A stretch of DNA of 34,910 nt from Deltaproteobacteria bacterium. GTDB taxonomy: Bacteria > Myxococcota_A > Polyangia > Polyangiales > Ga0077539. Positions 30,937 to 34,910 of this stretch are shown one piece after another. Under the pieces are notes generated by a model. The model saw only the letters and a list, made by a program, of their open reading frames with translations, did no database searches and had not been told where the DNA came from. The stretch lies in assembly GCA_030694465.1 (NCBI GenBank), contig JAUXYJ010000084.1, positions 1-34,910 of the forward strand, written 5' to 3'. Within the stretch, counting starts at the first letter, position 1. The number at the start of each line of letters is the position of its first letter. Position numbers and translations under genes: made by a program.

Positions 30937-33900
30937 GTGTCAACGACCCTTGCAGGACGATTCGTACTAGAGCGCAGCGTTGGACGCGGGGCCTTTGCCG
31001 AGGTCTTTCTCGCGCGCGATTTGCACGAAGACACCGAGGTCGCGGTCAAGTGTCTGCACCCGCAGTACCGAGACGACCTGGTCGTGCGTGAGCGATTTTT
31101 GCGCGAAGGCAGGCTGCTTTCGCGTGTGAATTCGCAGCATGTTGTGGGGTTCATTGCGCAGGGCGAGGGGCTCGGGGGCAACGCGCCCTGGATCGCGCTT
31201 GAGTGGCTCGAGGGCAGTGACCTGGCGACTCGCATGAGCCACGCGGGGGTCACTCCGATCGAGGCCGTGCGCTATGCGATTCAGCTCGCGCAGGGGCTCG
31301 CGGTGCTGCACCGAAGCGGGATCGTCCATCGAGACATCAAGCCGTCGAACTTTTTTGTGCACGACGCGCCCACAGGCACCCGCGTCACGATTATTGACCT
31401 CGGCATCGCGCGCTCACCGACCGAGAAAGACATCACTCTCGACGGGATCCGCATCGGAACGCCCGCGTACATGTCTCCCGAGCAAGCGCGCGGTGACGAG
31501 CGATTGTCCCCGCGAAGTGATCTCTACTCGCTCGGCGCGGTGCTCTACGAGCTGCTCTCAGGTCACAAGCCCTTTACTGCGAGCGACCCTTTCGCTGTGC
31601 TCGCTCGGGTGCTGTTAGAAGCTCCGCGCCCGCTGCGCTTGATGTGCCCGAGCCTCTCGGGTGAGCTCCTCGCGGTGGTCGAGCGCGCGATGCAACGTGA
31701 CCCTGAGGCCCGCTACGCGTCCGCCCTCGAGATGGCCGATGCGCTCGAGTCCATCGACGATCTCCCCGAGCGACCCTCGATGGTTCTCGCCGGAAACGAG
31801 CCCGCTACCGCACAATTGCGTGTAAGCGTGGTCGAGCGCGCGCTTGAGCGTCGCGTGCTCACCACGGTGCTGTGTGATCTCTCTTCGGTGCGCGCACATG
31901 AGGCCGCGTACGAGAACTTCGCCGAGATCATGACGCGTCACGGGGGCGTGCCCCACAGGGTCGCGGGTCGCCGCGCGCTCGCGCTCTTTGGGGCCGTGCG
32001 AACCGCAGGCGACGAGCCCGTGCGTGCGGGCAGGGCGGCGCTTGAGCTGCTCTATCAGCTCGCGACCGCGCGCATCGCGGTGGGGACGACGCGCGCGCTC
32101 GCGGGCGAGGGGTTGCTGCCTACGGACGCAATCGAGCGCTCGGCTGCACAGCTCGCGAGGGCCCACGGGAGCGTGGCGCTCGACGAAGAGACCGCGCGCG
32201 CGCTGGGGGCCACGTTTGTGGTCGATGGCCTCGAGCACCACAGGATTTTGCTTAGCGAACGCGCGAGCTACACCGTGATCGCGTCGAGGCTCTTGGGGCG
32301 CGAGGTCCCGCTCGTGGGGCGCGACCGCGAGCTGGCGCAGCTCACCGACGCGTGGGACCGCAGCGTGCGCGCGCAGTCGCACGGCGTCGCGCTCTTGCTC
32401 GGCCCCGCAGGCATCGGAAAATCCCGGCTCCGTGTGGCCTTCTTGCGCACCCTGAGCGAGCGCAAACAGCCCCTGTCGGTCTTCGCGATCCGCTGTGATC
32501 CCATGTTGCAAGAGGTCCCGTTTGGGGCGCTCGGGCGTGCGGTCCGTCATCGCGCGATGGTCGAGCCCGACGACGCCGAGTCCGTACGCGCCGCGGCGCT
32601 CGCTCGGTGGGCACGCGCGCTCCATGCCAACGTCGATCCCAGCGCGTTGCGTGTGCTCGCTTGCGTCGATGAAGCAGATGATTTGCAGGGTGACCCAGAG
32701 TCTAGGCGCGACCGGCTCCGTGTCGCGCTGGGCGGCCTGCTCGACGCGCTCGCCCGTCGCGGCGAGGGCCCGCTGGTGCTGCTCGTCGAGGACCTGCAGT
32801 GGCTCGACGACGCGACCGTCGATGCGCTGCGGTTTGTCCTCGAGGCCGAGCACGGAGGGTGGCTCTTTGTGTTGGGCGTTGGGCGACCTGAGACGCTGCG
32901 ACGCTGGCCACGCTTGTGGGAGGCGACGACGGTCGCGAACGTGACCCTCGGGCCGTTGACGGACCAGGCGACCACCGAGCTCGTGCGTGCCGCCCTTGGC
33001 GAGGACGCGTCCGAAGCGCGGGTGCAGAGAATCGTCGCGAGATCTACAGGGATTCCGCTCTTTGTCGAGGAGCTCGTGCGGGTGTCTGGGTCTGACGATC
33101 ACGAGCTACCGTTGGCGATCCAGTCGGCGTTTCAGGGGCGCTTGGACGCGCTGCCGCAAGAGGCCAAGCGCGCTGCGCTTGTCGCGAGTGTACTGGGCGT
33201 CGCGGTGTGGCCCGACGCCCTCGCGCACATGGAGCCCGGTCTTGATGCTGACACGGCTCTCGCTGCGCTCACGCACGCAGAGGTTCTCGCAGAGCGTCGG
33301 CGCGCGCGCTTGGGCCGCCGCAGCGAGTACGTGTGGCGCCACGCGCTCTTGCGCGAGACCGCGTACGCGATGCTCTCGCCCGAGGACTGCGCCAAGCTGC
33401 ACCTGCGCGCGGTCGAGTGGCTGGGTCGCGCGGGTGAGCGTGACGAGGCCGTGCTTGCGGATCACTACCTCCGCGCCAACGAGGGCGGGCAAGCCGTAGA
33501 GCACTTCTTGGGAGCCGCGCGCAAGGCGCTGCGCGAGGGCGCACACAACGCGGTGATCGCGCACGCCGAGAGAGCGCTGGCCACGCACGAGGGCGCGCGC
33601 GAGACCCGCGCGCAGCTGGGGTTGTTGGCCGCTACGGCGCTGCATCGTGCGGGACGCTACGAGCAAGCGCTGAGCTACTCGGCGCGCGGGCTCGCGCTCG
33701 ATCCGCCAAGAAATATCCAGCTCGCGCTGACTTCGCAGCACGCGCTTACGTTGCGCCGCGTGGGGCAGATCCACGAGGGCATGGAGTTGCTCGTCGTCGC
33801 CCTCGGGGCCCGCGCCGAGCGTGACGACGCGCAGGACCCAGCGACCTACGCTGAGCGCCTCGCCGTCGAGCTCGAGTGCGCCTGGAACGACATCCACCGC

Positions 33901-34743
33901 CTCGAGTTTTCGCGTGCCGAAGAGCGCGCGAACGCCGTGCTCACCCGGCTTGACCACGGCACCGATGCGGTCTTGCGGTTCGCCACGCGGCACGCCCTCG
34001 CGCAGGCGCTTCAGGGCACCGATCAGCTCGAGGGTTCGCTCCGAGAGCACCGCGCGGTGGTCGAGGGCGCCGAGCAAGCGGGGCTCTTGTGGCGCGCGAT
34101 TGGAGCGCGTGTAGGGCTCGCGCAGGTGCTGCTCGCGCTCGGTCTCAACGAGGCCGGGCTGCGAGAGCTCGACACGATCGCCGTGCGCGCCGTCGAGGCC
34201 TCGATGCCAAGCCCTCACGCCTACGCGCTGCACTATCGCGCCCGAGTAAGGCTACGGATGCGAGACTATGTGCAGGCCGATCGCGACGCCGCCGAGGCCA
34301 TCGCGCTCGCCGAGAAGCTCGGCAATCCCTCCCTCGCTGCGAGCACGCACGCGCTGCGTGCGGCCATCGCGGTCTTGGGACAGACGCAGGACAGCGTCAC
34401 GCTCCCCTCGGTGGTGAAGAGCAGTCATTTGCCTCGCGGATGGGCTGCCACTGTCCTGGGTGTCCGCGCGTATTTTTCGATCAAGAACCACGAGCCTAGG
34501 GTCGCGCGCGAGCTGCTCGAAGAGGCGCTGTCTTTGATCGACCGTGGGGGCGAAGACGAGGGCGACGAGCCCGCGCTGCAGCTTCTTTTGCTGTGCTGCG
34601 AAATGCTAGGCGAGAAGGTCTTGGCCGCGCGTGCCGAGCGAGGGGTACGCGCGCGCTTGGACACCCGGTTGCTTCACGTGCATGACCTCGAGCTTCGGGC
34701 CTCGCTGCGTGCACAGCTCGCGCTGGCGCTGAACAAGCGCTGA
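30937..34743 (+). CDS. Ser/Thr kinase - degenerate cyclase - AAA ATPase - TPR regulator
   Basis: A 1,268-residue cytosolic signalling protein. The kinase domain (about 8-275) has VGRGAFAEVF, Lys38, HRDIKPSN (131-138) and DLG (154-156) in place of DFG, so it is probably active. Residues about 305-450 resemble a class III nucleotide cyclase (VLTTVLCDLSS, HGGVPHRVAGRRALALFGA), but the second metal site ('GDG') is replaced by AGR, so this part is probably catalytically dead. An AAA/STAND-type ATPase follows with Walker A GPAGIGKS (489-496) and Walker B LVLLVEDLQWLDD (613-625). The last ~450 residues are TPR-like helices. Similar kinase/cyclase/ATPase fusions occur as large regulators in myxobacteria. 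The start is GTG at 30937. The target is unknown. Confidence 0.92.
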   Translation: MSTTLAGRFVLERSVGRGAFAEVFLARDLHEDTEVAVKCLHPQYRDDLVVRERFLREGRLLSRVNSQHVVGFIAQGEGLGGNAPWIALEWLEGSDLATRMSHAGVTPIEAVRYAIQLAQGLAVLHRSGIVHRDIKPSNFFVHDAPTGTRVTIIDLGIARSPTEKDITLDGIRIGTPAYMSPEQARGDERLSPRSDLYSLGAVLYELLSGHKPFTASDPFAVLARVLLEAPRPLRLMCPSLSGELLAVVERAMQRDPEARYASALEMADALESIDDLPERPSMVLAGNEPATAQLRVSVVERALERRVLTTVLCDLSSVRAHEAAYENFAEIMTRHGGVPHRVAGRRALALFGAVRTAGDEPVRAGRAALELLYQLATARIAVGTTRALAGEGLLPTDAIERSAAQLARAHGSVALDEETARALGATFVVDGLEHHRILLSERASYTVIASRLLGREVPLVGRDRELAQLTDAWDRSVRAQSHGVALLLGPAGIGKSRLRVAFLRTLSERKQPLSVFAIRCDPMLQEVPFGALGRAVRHRAMVEPDDAESVRAAALARWARALHANVDPSALRVLACVDEADDLQGDPESRRDRLRVALGGLLDALARRGEGPLVLLVEDLQWLDDATVDALRFVLEAEHGGWLFVLGVGRPETLRRWPRLWEATTVANVTLGPLTDQATTELVRAALGEDASEARVQRIVARSTGIPLFVEELVRVSGSDDHELPLAIQSAFQGRLDALPQEAKRAALVASVLGVAVWPDALAHMEPGLDADTALAALTHAEVLAERRRARLGRRSEYVWRHALLRETAYAMLSPEDCAKLHLRAVEWLGRAGERDEAVLADHYLRANEGGQAVEHFLGAARKALREGAHNAVIAHAERALATHEGARETRAQLGLLAATALHRAGRYEQALSYSARGLALDPPRNIQLALTSQHALTLRRVGQIHEGMELLVVALGARAERDDAQDPATYAERLAVELECAWNDIHRLEFSRAEERANAVLTRLDHGTDAVLRFATRHALAQALQGTDQLEGSLREHRAVVEGAEQAGLLWRAIGARVGLAQVLLALGLNEAGLRELDTIAVRAVEASMPSPHAYALHYRARVRLRMRDYVQADRDAAEAIALAEKLGNPSLAASTHALRAAIAVLGQTQDSVTLPSVVKSSHLPRGWAATVLGVRAYFSIKNHEPRVARELLEEALSLIDRGGEDEGDEPALQLLLLCCEMLGEKVLAARAERGVRARLDTRLLHVHDLELRASLRAQLALALNKR

Positions 34744-34839
34744 ACTCCTCGCGCTGCGCAGACGAACCGACGCAGAATCGCGGGAGGTCCCCCCACCCAG
34801 GTCCCACGTTCGCCGTCCCAATCCATCCCCCCTCAGCGA

Positions 34840-34910
34840 TCAGAGTACCGGCGGCCCCGAAGAGGGCGGCGCTGCAGGCGGAGGCGCTGCAGGCGGAGGC
34901 GCTGCAGGCG
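34840..34910 (-). CDS. Possible 3' end of a Pro/Ala-rich gene entering from outside the window
   Basis: On the minus strand a frame open at the window edge reads Pro-Ala-Ala-Pro-Pro repeats, then PSSGPPVL and TGA (34842-34840). It would be convergent with the kinase gene. The plus strand is also open across the repeat (reading ALQAE units), so the coding direction is uncertain. Confidence 0.3.
   Translation of the reverse strand, partial: PAAPPPAAPPPAAPPSSGPPVL
34869..34910. repeat. 15-bp tandem repeat at the window end
   Basis: The unit gcgctgcaggcggag occurs 2.8 times without mismatch and continues to the window edge, so the full array may be longer. The 96 bases before it (34744-34839) hold nothing I recognise. 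Confidence 0.9.

Overview
The window is high-GC DNA (one sampled 60-base line in a core gene is 67% G+C) that reads like a chromosome segment of a myxobacterium, most likely a Polyangia/Sandaracinus-type member of Myxococcota. This is inferred from several traits. There are many lipoproteins with Asp/Gly/Pro-rich linkers, an RCC1-repeat lipoprotein and two Ser/Thr protein kinases. There is also a PEGA protein and a C-terminus of the MYXO-CTERM type (Gly-Cys-Gly-Cys, hydrophobic helix, four Arg). No rRNA, tRNA, CRISPR array, transposase or phage gene was seen. Genes are tightly packed and no gene-free stretch exceeds 300 bases.

Layout. 1-5400: a lipoprotein-like gene (-), a TMEM43-family membrane protein translationally coupled to a beta-propeller-like ORF, and an esterase lipoprotein (+). 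5400-11440 (-): a compact run comprising a DUF2007-like membrane protein, a radical SAM/SPASM enzyme, a small Tat/lipoprotein-like peptide carrying four (P/A)CL(S/A) motifs, a cobalamin-binding radical SAM enzyme fused to an isoaspartyl-methyltransferase-like domain, and an adenylate-forming ligase that overlaps it by 4 nt. This has the architecture of a RiPP (modified peptide) locus that I cannot assign to a named family. 11460-13405: a lipoprotein (-) and a divergent endonuclease/exonuclease/phosphatase-fold protein (+).

13430-15099: a lower-GC two-gene cassette (a sampled line is 50% G+C). It encodes a nucleoside-phosphorylase-fold protein and an unknown helical protein whose genes overlap by 8 nt. 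A 23-bp perfect direct repeat (30 bp with two mismatches) bounds it exactly. One repeat copy forms the 3' end of the neighbouring TPR/HEAT gene. It looks like an inserted, possibly defence-related, module without its own recombinase.

15085-21753 (-): a 1,359-residue exported TPR/HEAT protein, a TPR/PEGA membrane protein and a PknB-type kinase with one transmembrane helix. The last two probably form a signalling operon. 21932-30872: an RCC1-repeat lipoprotein (+), a DUF72 protein and lipoprotein (-), a GatB/YqeY protein (+), a GT2/GT-C glycosyltransferase pair (-), an exported DUF547 protein (+), and a VanY-type peptidase with a peptidoglycan-binding module, two Ig-like domains and a MYXO-CTERM tail (+). 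30937-34743: a giant kinase/degenerate cyclase/AAA ATPase/TPR regulator (+). The window ends in a 15-bp tandem repeat, perhaps the Pro/Ala-rich end of a gene entering from outside.
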